64,000 bases of DNA from Acidovorax benzenivorans (GCF_028680575.1 NZ_JAPCKI010000001.1:659781-723780), one strand, 5' to 3'. Positions 17,663 to 30,123 are shown, numbered from the stretch's first letter. The notes: a model not told the origin generated them from the sequence alone. Numbers and translations are program-made.

Positions 17663-18493
17663 ATGCAAGACGAACACACCCTGGCGCTCGTGGGCGCTAG
17701 CCGCAGCGCCCTGGTGCGCGCCGCCACGCGCCTGCTGGGCCCCGCCGATGCCGAAGACGCCGTGCAGGACGCCTATGTGCGCGCGCTGGAGGCCAACGCC
17801 CCTGCGCTCAATGCTGCCCAGGCCTGGCTGCTGACGGTGGTGCGCAACCTGGCCATCGACCGCTTGCGGCGGCGGCAGTGGATGGCGCAGTGGCTGGCCG
17901 AAGCGGTGCAGACGGCGCAGGGCGATGCCGTTGGCACGGTCGCGCCCTCGGCGGAGGCCGATGCCGCCCTGGCGCAGCAGGCCACGCTGGCGCTGCGCAG
18001 GCTGGCGGCGTGCGTGACGCCCACCGAGGGCGCTGCAGTGCTGTTGCACGCTGTGTTTGAGGCCAGCCATGCCGAGCTGGCGCAGGCCAGCGGCCGGTCT
18101 GAAGCGGCCTGTCGCCAGCAACTGCGCCGCGCGTTGCAGCGCCTGCGGCAGGCCCAGGAGGGCGACGAAGCCCGCCGTGGCGATGGGCGAGACGAATCCA
18201 AGGACAACGCCCCCGCTGTGCTGCGCTTGTACCTGCAGTCGCTGCAATCGCGGGATCCGCAGACCCTGTGGGCCCTGCTGCGCCAGCCGCCTGTCAGTGC
18301 GCTGGCGATGCAGGGTGTTGCGCAGGCCGTGCAGCCGGTGCAGCCTAGTGCCCAGCGCACACCGGCCACGGTGGGTGGCGTGGTGCAGGTGGGCGGGCAG
18401 CTGGGGCTGGTGCTTACGCTCGATGGGGTGACGCTGTGCGTGGTGCCACTGGGGCCCCATGCCGAGCAGGCGCAAGAAGCCATGGTGGTCTAA
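17663..18493 (+). CDS. ECF-type RNA polymerase sigma factor with C-terminal extension
   Basis: Sigma-70 family protein (276 aa). Region 2 is seen at ALVRAATRLLGPADAEDAVQDAYVRALE and QAWLLTVVRNLAIDRLRRR. Region 4 is weaker, at AELAQASGRSEAACRQQLRRALQRLR. The extra C-terminal 90 residues look like the SnoaL-type tail of ECF41-like sigma factors. These are usually encoded beside an enzyme such as a carboxymuconolactone decarboxylase-like protein, but none is next to it here. No anti-sigma gene is adjacent. The downstream YdeI-like gene may be a target. Confidence 0.8.
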   Translation: MQDEHTLALVGASRSALVRAATRLLGPADAEDAVQDAYVRALEANAPALNAAQAWLLTVVRNLAIDRLRRRQWMAQWLAEAVQTAQGDAVGTVAPSAEADAALAQQATLALRRLAACVTPTEGAAVLLHAVFEASHAELAQASGRSEAACRQQLRRALQRLRQAQEGDEARRGDGRDESKDNAPAVLRLYLQSLQSRDPQTLWALLRQPPVSALAMQGVAQAVQPVQPSAQRTPATVGGVVQVGGQLGLVLTLDGVTLCVVPLGPHAEQAQEAMVV

Positions 18494-18554
18494 CCCGCGC
18501 ATCCGCAGTTGCAGCGTCAGGAAGAAGGCAAGACGGAAGGACGTTCGCAGCACC

Positions 18555-19163
18555 ATGGCTCAGCAGTCCACCCCCACATTCTTTGCCACGCCGCAGGCGT
18601 TTCGCCAGTGGCTGGAACGGCATGCCTCCAGCGCGCCGGAGTTGCTGGTGGGGTTTCACAAAGTGGGCTCGGGCCGCCCCAGCATGGGCTGGTCCGAGTC
18701 GGTGGACGAAGCCCTGTGTTTTGGCTGGATTGATGGGGTGCGCAGGCGCATTGACGAGCACATGTATTCGATCCGCTTCACCCCGCGCAAGCCGTCGTCG
18801 ATCTGGAGCGCCGTCAACATCGCCAAGGTGGAACAGTTGCAGGCGGCCGGCCGCATGACGCAGGCCGGGCTGGCGGCCTTTGCCCACCGCAAGGCCGACA
18901 AGTCGGCCATCTACTCGCACGAGCAGGCGGGGGTGGCCGAGCTGCCCGCTGCGCTGCAGCGCGCGTTCCAGCGCAACAAGGCCGCGTGGCGGTACTTTCA
19001 GGAATCCACACCGCCCAGCTACCGCAAGGTGATGTTGCATTGGGTCACGTCTGCCAAGCGCGATGCCACCCGGGAGGCGCGGTTTGCGCAGCTGGTGGCC
19101 GCCTGTGCTGTGGGCGAGCGGATCGAGCTGTGGGCCAAGCGGCCACCCGTTGCAAAGACCTAG
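18555..19163 (+). CDS. YdeI/OmpD-associated family protein
   Basis: Protein of 202 aa in the YdeI family (bacteriocin-protection/DUF1801-related). Signatures: TFFATPQAFRQWLERHA, WSESVDEALCFGWIDGVRR, then YSIRFTPRKPSSIWSAVN. The C-terminus has the family's helix-rich KAAWRYFQESTPPSYRKVMLHWV. Start at ATG 18555 with GGAAGGA upstream. Its exact biochemical role is not known; E. coli YdeI affects tolerance to some peptides. Confidence 0.8.
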   Translation: MAQQSTPTFFATPQAFRQWLERHASSAPELLVGFHKVGSGRPSMGWSESVDEALCFGWIDGVRRRIDEHMYSIRFTPRKPSSIWSAVNIAKVEQLQAAGRMTQAGLAAFAHRKADKSAIYSHEQAGVAELPAALQRAFQRNKAAWRYFQESTPPSYRKVMLHWVTSAKRDATREARFAQLVAACAVGERIELWAKRPPVAKT

Positions 19164-19221
19164 GCCTGCCCTCAAGTCCGAGCCCCCCGGTGGGTTGCCG
19201 TGCTTGCCGTAAGCTCGCGGC

Positions 19222-20241
19222 ATGCAACAAAGAACCTTGGGACCTTTCTCCGTCTCGGCCATCGGCCTGGGCTGCATGAACCTCTCGCACGCCTATGGCG
19301 CGCCGGTGTCTGCCGAGCAGGGCGAGCGCGTGCTGCTGTCCGCACTCGACGCGGGCGTGACGTTGTTTGACACCGCCACGCTCTATGGATTTGGCGCCAA
19401 CGAAACGCTGGTGGGCCGTGTGATGAAGCCGCACCGCCACCGCTTTACCCTGGCCAGCAAGTGCGGCATGCAGGGCGTGGATGTGAATAGCGACGGCAAA
19501 TTGGTGCGCGTGATCGACGGCCGCCCCGCCACGCTGCGCCAGACCTGCGAAGACAGCCTGCGCCGCTTGCAGACCGATGTGATCGACCTGTACTACCTGC
19601 ACCGCTGGGACAAGAAGGTGCCTATTGAAGACAGCGTGGGCGCGCTGGCCGACCTGGTGCGTGCGGGCAAGATCCGCAGCATTGGTCTGTCGGAGGTGTC
19701 TGCCACCACGCTGCGCAAGGCGCACGCCGTGCATCCCATCGCGGCGGTGCAGACCGAGTATTCGCTGTGGACGCGCAACCCCGAGATTGCCGTGCTGGAC
19801 GCCTGCCGCGAACTGGGCGCGGCCTTTGTTGCGTTCAGCCCCGTGGCGCGCGGATTCTTGTGTGGGGACTTGCGCGATGTGAGCACGCTGGACGCCAAGG
19901 ACATCCGCCGTGCCATGCCGCGTTTTGCGCCCGATGCGTATGCCGCCAACCTGAAGCTGCTCGATGGCTACCAGGCCATTGCGCGCGATGTGGGGTGCAC
20001 GCCCGCGCAGTTGGCGCTGGCGTGGCTGCTGCATAAGGCAGAGCACATCATCCCCATCCCGGGCACCACCAGCGTGGAGCATCTGCACGACGACCTGGGC
20101 GCTGCCAACGTGCGCCTGGATGCGGCCACCATGGCGCAACTGGACGCGCTGATCAACGAGCGCACGGTGGTGGGCAACCGCTACAACGCGCAGGCCGTGA
20201 GCGAAGTGGATACCGAAACGTTTGAAGACCGCGCGGCGTAA
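19222..20241 (+). CDS. Aldo/keto reductase
   Basis: NADPH-dependent oxidoreductase (339 aa) with a TIM-barrel fold. The AKR start RTLGPFSVSAIGLGCMNLS, the catalytic Asp-Tyr region TLFDTATLYGFGANE and the Lys region HRFTLASKCG are present; the catalytic His is in DLYYLHRWD. A C-terminal IPGTTSVEHL cofactor segment is present. The close relatives I recall act on a broad set of aldehydes. It stands alone, and its physiological substrate is unknown. Confidence 0.9.
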   Translation: MQQRTLGPFSVSAIGLGCMNLSHAYGAPVSAEQGERVLLSALDAGVTLFDTATLYGFGANETLVGRVMKPHRHRFTLASKCGMQGVDVNSDGKLVRVIDGRPATLRQTCEDSLRRLQTDVIDLYYLHRWDKKVPIEDSVGALADLVRAGKIRSIGLSEVSATTLRKAHAVHPIAAVQTEYSLWTRNPEIAVLDACRELGAAFVAFSPVARGFLCGDLRDVSTLDAKDIRRAMPRFAPDAYAANLKLLDGYQAIARDVGCTPAQLALAWLLHKAEHIIPIPGTTSVEHLHDDLGAANVRLDAATMAQLDALINERTVVGNRYNAQAVSEVDTETFEDRAA

Positions 20242-20338
20242 GCGGCGCGGCCTTTGTTGGCTTCCGTACAGTTTTTGTACGGGCTGTATTGCGGGTTTCA
20301 ACGGTCTCGCAAGTCGCCCTTGTTCGTTGTGGGAGGTC

Positions 20339-20473
20339 ATGTCTGACGAACACGTTGCAAACGTGTTCGGGCCCTCTGCGCAGCCGCTGGTGTCTGGTCG
20401 CGTTGGGGAACTCTCACCTGCGCAAGGTCTCGATCAAGGGCAACACGCGCACCCAGCGTGTTGCTGCGGGTAG
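20339..20473 (+). CDS. Possible small protein of 44 aa
   Basis: ATG preceded by GGGAGG at a good distance, encoding MSDEHVANVFGPSAQPLVSG and ending ACCCG with a Cys-rich tail. It has no recognisable family. The inverted repeat lies within its first ten codons, so the stretch may be regulatory instead of coding. Low confidence. Confidence 0.25.
   Translation: MSDEHVANVFGPSAQPLVSGRVGELSPAQGLDQGQHAHPACCCG
20347..20369. promoter_or_regulatory. Perfect 10-bp inverted repeat
   Basis: CGAACACGTT, spacer GCA, AACGTGTTCG. It has no T-tract, so it is more like a regulator site (or an mRNA hairpin) than a terminator. It lies 208 bp upstream of the mscS start. Confidence 0.5.
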
Positions 20474-20576
20474 TTAGCCCCCCCCCACCGCCGAGGCGCA
20501 CGCCCTGGCCCCTGTGTGGGCCCCGCGCACACCCACACCATCATCACTGCTGCACAACGAAGAGGAGAGTCACTGC

Positions 20577-21680
20577 ATGCCGCCATCCACCTTTTTCACC
20601 TGGGTCCAGGGGACTACCTTTGCGGGCGTGCCGCTGTGGAGCCTGTGCGTAGCCCTGGCGGCCGCCACGGCCGCCTACACGGGCATCCTTGTCGTGCTGC
20701 ACTTGTTGACCCGCCGTGCCAAGGTGTGGGCGACGCAGTCGCACAGCGGTATGGCGCTGACCATGGTGGACGTGCTGGAGGGCACCAGCCGCACGCTGAT
20801 GTTGGTGGTGGCGCTGCTGGTGGGGGCGAGCCTGCTGGACCTGCCCGGCCGCTGGGAGAGCCGCCTGAGCCAGCTGTGGTTTGTGGCCGTGGCCTTGCAG
20901 ATGGGCTTGTGGGGCATGCGCGCAATTGGCATTGGCGTGCGCCGCTATGTGGAGCGGCACTCGTCCCGTGGCATGACGCAGGTCAGTGCATCGGCCACGC
21001 TGATGTCCTGGGGGCTGCGCACGCTGCTGTGGAGCGTGGTGTTGCTGGCCATTTTGTCGAACGTGGGGGTGAACATCACCGCCTTTATCGCCAGCTTGGG
21101 TGTAGGCGGTATTGCGGTGGCGCTGGCGGTGCAGAACATTCTGGGCGACCTGTTCGCCTCGCTGGCCATCGCGGTGGACAAGCCGTTTGAAGTGGGCGAC
21201 TTCATCGTGGTGGGCAATGTGTCGGGCACGGTGCAGGTGATCGGTCTCAAGACCACGCGCATCCGCAGCCTGCAGGGCGAGCAGATCGTGATGTCCAACA
21301 CCGACCTGCTCAAGCAGACCATCAGCAACTTCCGCACGCTGGAGCGGCGGCGCATTGTGTTCACGTTTGGCGTGGCCTATGACACCACCCCCGAGCAGGC
21401 CGAGGCCATTCCGGGCGTCGTGCGCAAGCTCATCGAAGCCCATCCGCAGCTGCGCTTTGACCGCGCGCATTTCAAGGCGCTGGGGGCAAGCTCGCTCGAC
21501 TACGAGGTGGTCTACATCGTCGAAGACCCGGCCTACAACCTCTACATGGATCTGCAGCAGTCCATCAACCTGGGGCTGCTGCGCGAGTTCAAGGCCATGG
21601 GGGTGGAGTTTGCCTTCCCCACCCGCACGGTGCACATTGCCAGCGCACCGCCACAAGCGCCTGCCGTTGCCGTGCCCTGA
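20577..21680 (+). CDS. Mechanosensitive ion channel, MscS family
   Basis: Inner-membrane tension-gated channel (367 aa). Four or five hydrophobic segments come first, then the pore helix and beta domain signature: ITAFIASLGVGGIAVALAVQ, then NILGDLFASLAIAVDKPFEVGDFI. The cytoplasmic vestibule has TTRIRSLQGEQIVMSNTDLL. The Gly/Ala packing pattern of TM3 is kept. ATG 20577 follows AGAGGAGAG; an upstream in-frame ATG would give a Cys/Ser/Thr-rich non-membrane start and is unlikely. Protects against osmotic downshock. Confidence 0.92.
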   Translation: MPPSTFFTWVQGTTFAGVPLWSLCVALAAATAAYTGILVVLHLLTRRAKVWATQSHSGMALTMVDVLEGTSRTLMLVVALLVGASLLDLPGRWESRLSQLWFVAVALQMGLWGMRAIGIGVRRYVERHSSRGMTQVSASATLMSWGLRTLLWSVVLLAILSNVGVNITAFIASLGVGGIAVALAVQNILGDLFASLAIAVDKPFEVGDFIVVGNVSGTVQVIGLKTTRIRSLQGEQIVMSNTDLLKQTISNFRTLERRRIVFTFGVAYDTTPEQAEAIPGVVRKLIEAHPQLRFDRAHFKALGASSLDYEVVYIVEDPAYNLYMDLQQSINLGLLREFKAMGVEFAFPTRTVHIASAPPQAPAVAVP

Positions 21681-21711
21681 GGCGGGGCGAGGCAGCACCA
21701 ACACGCAGACG

Positions 21712-21747
21712 AAAAAAAAGCCGGTGGCCTTTGCAGGCGACCGGCTT
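21712..21747 (-). terminator. Rho-independent terminator for gap (minus strand)
   Basis: Read on the minus strand: AAGCCGGT, 14-base loop, ACCGGCTT, then a run of eight T. It lies about 170 bp beyond the gap stop, past a stretch with no other gene. Confidence 0.8.
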
Positions 21748-21920
21748 GAACAGGGTAGTTGCTTTTGGGGATCCTTTGCACGCATCACCGCGTCGTGTGC
21801 ATCTGCGGTCTCGGGCGGTCTGCTGCGCTTTGTGCCTGACAGTCCATCCCGATCCGCAGCGCACACTTTCCGCTCGATTCGTGCAGAGGATCCCTCGCGC
21901 TTTTTCAACTTCCAAACAGC

Positions 21921-25095
<3,175 letters not shown>

Positions 25096-25219
25096 GGGGG
25101 GAGGGTTCAGGGTGGGAGGTTCAGGGGAAACCCGGCATTTTACCGGGGTGTCTTTCTCCCCCCTGAATTCGCAGGGCTGCAAGCCTGAAGCCCGGTGGCA
25201 ATGCACTACAGTGCGGGCC

Positions 25220-25609
25220 ATGCAAGGACTGCATCTCACCGCCGATCTCCATGGCTGCCGCTGCGCCCCCGCCTGGCTGCTGGACGCCCCCGCCCTGGGC
25301 CGCGCCTGTACCGATGCGGTGCGCGCCGCCGGGCTGCAGCCCGTGGGGCAGTTGTTCCACGAATTCCCGGCCACCGCGCAGGGTCCGGGCGGGGTGACTG
25401 CCACGGTGTTACTGGCCGAATCGCACCTGTGCGTGCACACCTGGCCCGAGCAACGCGGCGTGACGCTGGATGTGTATGTGTGCAATTTCGGCGCCGACCA
25501 TTCGGCCAAGGCGCGCGCCTTGATGGACGCCCTGCTGGCCCTGTTCGACCCCACCACCGTGGAGCGCCATGCGCTGCAGCGGGGTGCTGTGAGCGGGGGC
25601 GCGGCATGA
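25220..25609 (+). CDS. speH: S-adenosylmethionine decarboxylase proenzyme, prokaryotic type
   Basis: Pyruvoyl-dependent enzyme (129 aa) that supplies decarboxylated S-adenosylmethionine for spermidine synthesis. The self-cleavage site is visible: [14 protein letters not shown], with cleavage expected between Glu67 and Ser68, and His73 conserved. Start at ATG 25220, with its own upstream region divergent from tkt. It overlaps the next gene by four bases (ATGA). No spermidine synthase gene (speE) is in the window. Confidence 0.88.
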   Translation: MQGLHLTADLHGCRCAPAWLLDAPALGRACTDAVRAAGLQPVGQLFHEFPATAQGPGGVTATVLLAESHLCVHTWPEQRGVTLDVYVCNFGADHSAKARALMDALLALFDPTTVERHALQRGAVSGGAA

Positions 25610-26382
25610 GTCCCGCCCACCACCAGGTTCCAGCATTGCTGCTCGCCGCAGGCCGTGGCGAGCGCATGCGCCCTCTGACCGATGTGACCCCCAAACCCCT
25701 GCTGCAGGTGCAGGGCCAGCCACTGCTGCAGTGGCATTTGGCGGCGCTGCAGGAGGCAGGTGTGGAGCAGGTGGTGATCAACACGGCGTGGCTGGGGGCG
25801 CAGATCAGCGACCATTTTTCAAGTGTTTTTGGCCTCCAGCGCTTGATGGATAAGCGCGAGAAGCTATCAATTTCATACTCGCATGAAGGTGTGGACTTTG
25901 GCTGTGCACTGGAAACCGCTGGCGGTATCGCCCGTGCGTTGCCCCAGCTTGGCCCCGTGTTCTGGCTGGCGGCGGGCGATGTGTTTGCGCCCGACTTCGT
26001 GTTCGACAGCGCCGCCGTGTCGGCCTTTGAAGCCAGCCACCACCTGGCCCACCTGTGGCTGGTGCCTAACCCGGCCCACAACCCGCGCGGCGACTTTGGC
26101 CTGTCGGCCGACGGCCTGGCTCTGAACCTGCCCGCCGACGACCCCGCGCCGCGCTACACCTACAGCACCATCGCCCTGCTGCGCGCCGAGCTGTTTGCAG
26201 CGCCCTGGTGCGACATTCCGCCAGGCAACCCCGGTGGCATCAAAGCCCCGCTGGCGCCGCTGCTTCGCCGAGCGATGGACAATGGCCGCGTCAGCGCGCA
26301 GCTTTACACCGGCCGCTGGACCGATGTGGGCACGCCCGAACGGCTGGCTGAACTCAACTCCCTTTCTTCCGACGCGCCATGA
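25606..26382 (+). CDS. murU: Nucleotidyltransferase, MurU-like (N-acetylmuramate-1-phosphate uridylyltransferase)
   Basis: Sugar-phosphate nucleotidyltransferase (258 aa). Nucleotide-binding [23 protein letters not shown] at residues 12-34; family segments [13 protein letters not shown] and [15 protein letters not shown]-terminal [12 protein letters not shown]. In Pseudomonas, MurU works in cell-wall recycling with the kinase AmgK, but no amgK is adjacent here. Residues about 71-91 ([19 protein letters not shown]) are encoded by a palindromic repeat (25817-25877) and have no counterpart in the family as I know it. The length is about 30 aa more than Pseudomonas MurU. Coupled to speH and pepP by ATGA overlaps. 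Confidence 0.8.
   Translation: MSPAHHQVPALLLAAGRGERMRPLTDVTPKPLLQVQGQPLLQWHLAALQEAGVEQVVINTAWLGAQISDHFSSVFGLQRLMDKREKLSISYSHEGVDFGCALETAGGIARALPQLGPVFWLAAGDVFAPDFVFDSAAVSAFEASHHLAHLWLVPNPAHNPRGDFGLSADGLALNLPADDPAPRYTYSTIALLRAELFAAPWCDIPPGNPGGIKAPLAPLLRRAMDNGRVSAQLYTGRWTDVGTPERLAELNSLSSDAP
25817..25877 (+). repeat. 60-bp palindromic repeat (copy R2) inside murU, in frame
   Basis: The first 20 bases equal those of R1 (10618). A CAGCGCTTG...AAGCGC core and AGCTATCAATTTCATA end follow. It is read through in frame without a stop, and contributes codons CTA, TCA, ATT and TAC that are otherwise scarce in this gene. Confidence 0.85.
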
Positions 26383-27776
26383 ACACCACAGTGCCTGCCT
26401 CCGTCTACGCTCAGCGCCGCGCGCATCTGGCTGCCCAGTTGGGCCCTGGGGGCATCGCCATCATTCCCACGGCGCTGGAGCGTCCGCGCAACCGGGACAG
26501 CGACTTTCTGTTTCGCCACGACAGCTACTTCTATTACCTGACCGGCTTCACCGAGCCCGGCGCTTGCCTGGTGTTGGCCCACGATGGCCGCAGCACGCTG
26601 TTTTGTCAGCCCAAGGACCTGGAGCGCGAGATCTGGGATGGCTACCGACTTGGCCCGGCTGCCGCTCCCGCTGCATTGGGCGTGGATGCTGCGCATTCGA
26701 TGGCCGAACTGGACAGCAAGCTGCCGCGCCTGCTCGAAAACACGGGCTGCGTCTGGTACCCGTTTGCCACACACAGCGGGCTGGCGGCGCGCGTGGAGGG
26801 CTGGCTGAACGTGGTGCGCGGCCGCGTGCGTTATGGCGCGCTGTGCCCCGCCGAGCAGAATGACTTGTGCACGCTGCTCGACGAGATGCGCCTTTTCAAG
26901 GACGCGCACGAGCAGGACATCATGCGTCGCGCCAGCGCCATCAGCGCGCAGGCCCACATCCGCGCCATGCAGCGTTCGGCTCGCATGCTGCGCGCAGGCC
27001 AGGATGTGCGCGAATACCACCTCGATGCCGAGCTGCTGCACGCGTTTCGCGAAGCGGGCTCGCAGTACCCGGCCTACAGCTCCATCGTGGCGGCGGGGGG
27101 CAATGCCTGCGTGCTGCACTACCGCGCCGATATAGCTCCCGTGCGTGATGGCGAGCTGGTGCTGATCGACGCGGGTTGCGAACTGGACAGCTATGCCAGC
27201 GACATCACGCGGACCTTCCCTGCCAACGGAAAATTCACGGGCCCCCAGCGTGCGCTCTACGACCTGGTGCTGGCCAGCCAGGATGCGGCCGTGGCCGCCA
27301 CCAAGGCAGGCGCCCGCTTCAACGACCCGCACGACGCTACGGTGGCTGTGCTGGCACAGGGCATGCTGGACCTGGGCCTGCTTGACAAGAACAAGGTGGG
27401 CTCGGTGCAGGACGTGATCGACAAGCGCGCCTACTTCCAGTTCTACATGCACCGCACCAGCCACTGGCTGGGCATGGACGTGCACGACTGCGGCAGCTAC
27501 GTGGAGCCCGATGAGGTCGGGGCTGTGAGCGAGCGGAAGGACCCGCTTTCGGGCGAGACCATCACCAACCGCCCCAGCCGCGTATTGCGCCCCGGCATGG
27601 TGCTGACCATCGAGCCCGGCATTTATGTGCGGCCCGCCGAGGGCGTGCCCGAGCAGTTCCACAACATCGGTATCCGCATCGAAGACGATGCCATCGTCAC
27701 GGACACGGGTTGTGAACTGATCACGCGCGGTGTGCCGGTGAAGGCCGACGAGATCGAAGCCTTGATGCGCGTCTGA
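26379..27776 (+). CDS. pepP: Xaa-Pro aminopeptidase (aminopeptidase P)
   Basis: Dimetal (usually Mn) aminopeptidase (465 aa, close to E. coli PepP) that removes N-terminal residues before proline. The N-terminal domain has RPRNRDSDFLFRHDSYFYYLTGF. The C-terminal pita-bread domain has the metal ligands in LIDAGCELDSYASDITRTF (two Asp), HRTSHWLGMDVHD (His), LTIEPGIYV (Glu) and GIRIEDD (Glu). Coupled to murU by an ATGA overlap. Confidence 0.95.
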   Translation: MNTTVPASVYAQRRAHLAAQLGPGGIAIIPTALERPRNRDSDFLFRHDSYFYYLTGFTEPGACLVLAHDGRSTLFCQPKDLEREIWDGYRLGPAAAPAALGVDAAHSMAELDSKLPRLLENTGCVWYPFATHSGLAARVEGWLNVVRGRVRYGALCPAEQNDLCTLLDEMRLFKDAHEQDIMRRASAISAQAHIRAMQRSARMLRAGQDVREYHLDAELLHAFREAGSQYPAYSSIVAAGGNACVLHYRADIAPVRDGELVLIDAGCELDSYASDITRTFPANGKFTGPQRALYDLVLASQDAAVAATKAGARFNDPHDATVAVLAQGMLDLGLLDKNKVGSVQDVIDKRAYFQFYMHRTSHWLGMDVHDCGSYVEPDEVGAVSERKDPLSGETITNRPSRVLRPGMVLTIEPGIYVRPAEGVPEQFHNIGIRIEDDAIVTDTGCELITRGVPVKADEIEALMRV

Positions 27777-27790
27777 ACGCGGACACATTC

Positions 27791-28576
27791 ATGGCCGTGG
27801 ACAACGCTGTGTTGGTGGAATCGGCAGAGGCCCCGGTGCAACCCGCGAGGTGGCGACTGGCCGGTGCGCTGTGGTTGCTGGGGTTGCCGGGCGTGGTGGC
27901 GGTGGTCTGGGCATTGCTGCCCACCTTGAAGGCCAACGAGGCCCTGCTGCCGCTGCCGCTTGGGGCGGTGGTGCTGCTCAGCGGTTTGCAAACGGCCGTG
28001 CTGTTGGCGCTGGCCGTGGCGCTGGGCGTGTGGCTGGCGCCCCGCGTGGGCCTGCGGGTGCCCGCTGTGTCTTCCTGGCTGGTCGGCCAACCCATCGGCC
28101 CCGCGCTGCGTGCCCAGGTCGTGCCCGGCGTGTGGGGCGGCGTGGCGGGGGCTGCGTGGCTGTGGGCGCTGGCCCAGGCGGCGCCCACAGCGCTCCAGCC
28201 GTCAGACCCTGCCAGCGCCATGCCGTTGGTGGCCAAGCTGCTGTATGGCGGCGTCACCGAAGAGCTGCTGGTGCGCTGGGGTGTGATGACCCTGGTGCTG
28301 TGGCTGGGCTGGCGCGTGCTGCAGCGTGGGCGGGGCCAGCCGGGCAAGGGGCTGGTGGCTGTGGCAGTGCTACTCAGCGCCCTGCTGTTTGCGCTGGGGC
28401 ATCTGCCTGCCGCACAGGCGCTGGCGGGCGCGTTGACGGCGCCCGTCGTGGTGTTCGTGCTGGTGGGCAACACGGCCTTTGGCCTGGTGGCGGGCTGGCT
28501 CTATGCGCGCCACGGTCTGGAGGCGGCGATCATTGCGCATGTGCTGGCACATCTGCTGTCTTACCCGTTGCTCTGA
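27791..28576 (+). CDS. CPBP family intramembrane metalloprotease
   Basis: Integral membrane protein (261 aa) with about seven hydrophobic segments. CPBP/Abi motifs are in order: EELLVR (Glu157, Glu158, Arg162), FALGH (Phe200, His204) and a late His in IIAHVLAH (His250/His254). This family includes CAAX prenyl protease-like enzymes and bacteriocin-immunity proteins; the substrate here is unknown. It lies 14 bp after pepP and is probably cotranscribed. Confidence 0.85.
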   Translation: MAVDNAVLVESAEAPVQPARWRLAGALWLLGLPGVVAVVWALLPTLKANEALLPLPLGAVVLLSGLQTAVLLALAVALGVWLAPRVGLRVPAVSSWLVGQPIGPALRAQVVPGVWGGVAGAAWLWALAQAAPTALQPSDPASAMPLVAKLLYGGVTEELLVRWGVMTLVLWLGWRVLQRGRGQPGKGLVAVAVLLSALLFALGHLPAAQALAGALTAPVVVFVLVGNTAFGLVAGWLYARHGLEAAIIAHVLAHLLSYPLL

Positions 28577-28686
28577 TGGGCCCCAGGCCACAGGGCAGAT
28601 GCAAGGGGTAACTCGCATGTAACCGCTTCGTGTGAGAATTGAAACTCGATTACATCTCCAACGACCTAGAGAAAAGAGACAAACCC

Positions 28687-30123
28687 ATGCCTACCCGCCG
28701 CGCCACCAAGATTGTTGCCACCCTGGGCCCCGCATCCAGCGACCCGGCACTGTTGGAGGCAATGATCCGAGCGGGAGTGAACGTGGTGCGGCTGAACTTC
28801 AGCCATGGCAAGGCGCAGGACCACATCGACCGCGCCGCCACCGTGCGTGCCGCAGCCCAGCGCGCGGGCCGCGAAGTGGCCATCATGGCCGACCTGCAGG
28901 GCCCCAAGATCCGCGTGGGCAAGTTCGCCGAGGGCAAGGTGCAGCTAGAGCCGGGCGCCAAGTTCGTGCTCGACGCCTCGCGCACGGAGCTGGGCGACAT
29001 CGACGGCGTGGGCCTGGACTACAAGGAACTGCCGCGTGACGTGAAGGCGGGCGACCTGCTGCTGCTCAACGACGGGCTGATCGTGCTCACCGTGGATGCG
29101 GTGCGCGGCGAAGAGGTGCACACCACCGTCAAGGTGGGTGGCGAGCTGTCCAACAACAAGGGCATCAACAAGAAGGGTGGCGGCCTGACGGCACCGGCGC
29201 TCACGGCCAAGGACATGGAAGACATCCGCACGGCGATGAGCTTTCAGGCTGACTACGTGGCGGTGAGCTTTCCCAAGAATGCGACCGACATGGAAATGGC
29301 GCGCCAGCTGTGCAACGTGGCGGCCTCCGAGTACCGCCACAAGCCGGGCCTGATCGCCAAGATCGAACGCGCCGAGGCCATCCCGCATCTGGAAGCCATC
29401 CTGCGTGTCTCCGACGGCATCATGGTGGCGCGCGGCGACCTAGCGGTGGAAGTGGGCAACGCGGCCGTGCCCGCGCTGCAAAAGAAGATGATCCGCATGG
29501 CGCGCGAGTTGGACAAGGTCGTCATCACTGCCACGCAGATGATGGAAAGCATGATCACCAACCCCGTGCCCACACGCGCCGAGGTGAGTGACGTGGCCAA
29601 TGCCGTGCTGGACGGCACCGATGCCGTGATGCTGAGTGCCGAGACAGCCGCTGGCCGCTACCCGCTCGAAACCGTGGAAGAAATGGCCACCATCTGCGCT
29701 GCTGCCGAGGCGGCGGAAGACCATCAGCTGGACGCCGACTTCACCGGCCAGACCTTTGGCCGCATCGACCAGTCCATCGCCATGGGTGCGCTGTTCACCG
29801 CCCACCACCTGGGCGCCAAGGCCATCGTGGCCATGACCGACAGCGGCGCCACGGCCCTGTGGATGAGCCGCCACAGCATCCGCATCCCGATCTATGCCCT
29901 CACGCCCAAGGTAGCCACTCAGCGCAAGATGGCCATGTACCGCAATGTGCGCCCTCTGCTCATGGACACCAGCGCCGACCGCGACACCGCGCTGGACCAG
30001 GCCGAGCGCCACCTCAAGAGCCGCAACATTGTGCAAAAGGGCGACGTGTACGCCATCACCTGCGGTGAGCCCATGGGTGCACCAGGCGGCACGAACATGC
30101 TGAAGATCTGCGTGGCCAACTGA
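28687..30123 (+). CDS. pyk: Pyruvate kinase
   Basis: Makes pyruvate and ATP from phosphoenolpyruvate and ADP (478 aa). N-terminal TKIVATLGPASSDPALLE; catalytic LIAKIERAEAIPHLEAIL (Lys/Glu); MVARGDLAVEVG; ATQMMESMITNPVPTRAEVSDVANAVLDG, the K+/Mg site region. The C-terminal regulatory domain is complete. Start at ATG 28687; an upstream in-frame start lacks support. Confidence 0.97.
   Translation: MPTRRATKIVATLGPASSDPALLEAMIRAGVNVVRLNFSHGKAQDHIDRAATVRAAAQRAGREVAIMADLQGPKIRVGKFAEGKVQLEPGAKFVLDASRTELGDIDGVGLDYKELPRDVKAGDLLLLNDGLIVLTVDAVRGEEVHTTVKVGGELSNNKGINKKGGGLTAPALTAKDMEDIRTAMSFQADYVAVSFPKNATDMEMARQLCNVAASEYRHKPGLIAKIERAEAIPHLEAILRVSDGIMVARGDLAVEVGNAAVPALQKKMIRMARELDKVVITATQMMESMITNPVPTRAEVSDVANAVLDGTDAVMLSAETAAGRYPLETVEEMATICAAAEAAEDHQLDADFTGQTFGRIDQSIAMGALFTAHHLGAKAIVAMTDSGATALWMSRHSIRIPIYALTPKVATQRKMAMYRNVRPLLMDTSADRDTALDQAERHLKSRNIVQKGDVYAITCGEPMGAPGGTNMLKICVAN

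Larger units (their letters stand above)
20242..20576. other. Intergenic region with a small ORF and a long palindrome
   Basis: 335 bp between the aldo/keto reductase and mscS. It has no family-recognisable gene. It contains a 44-codon ORF (20339-20473) with a good ribosome site, and a 10-bp-arm inverted repeat at 20347-20369. The last 80 bp are C-rich and low in complexity, with the mscS ribosome site at 20561. Confidence 0.6.

Noticed and set aside
20400..20473. KVSIKGNTRTQRV, in another frame, looked like a POTRA/BamA fragment
   Set aside because: Too short, no surrounding likeness, and no start or continuing frame; probably chance.
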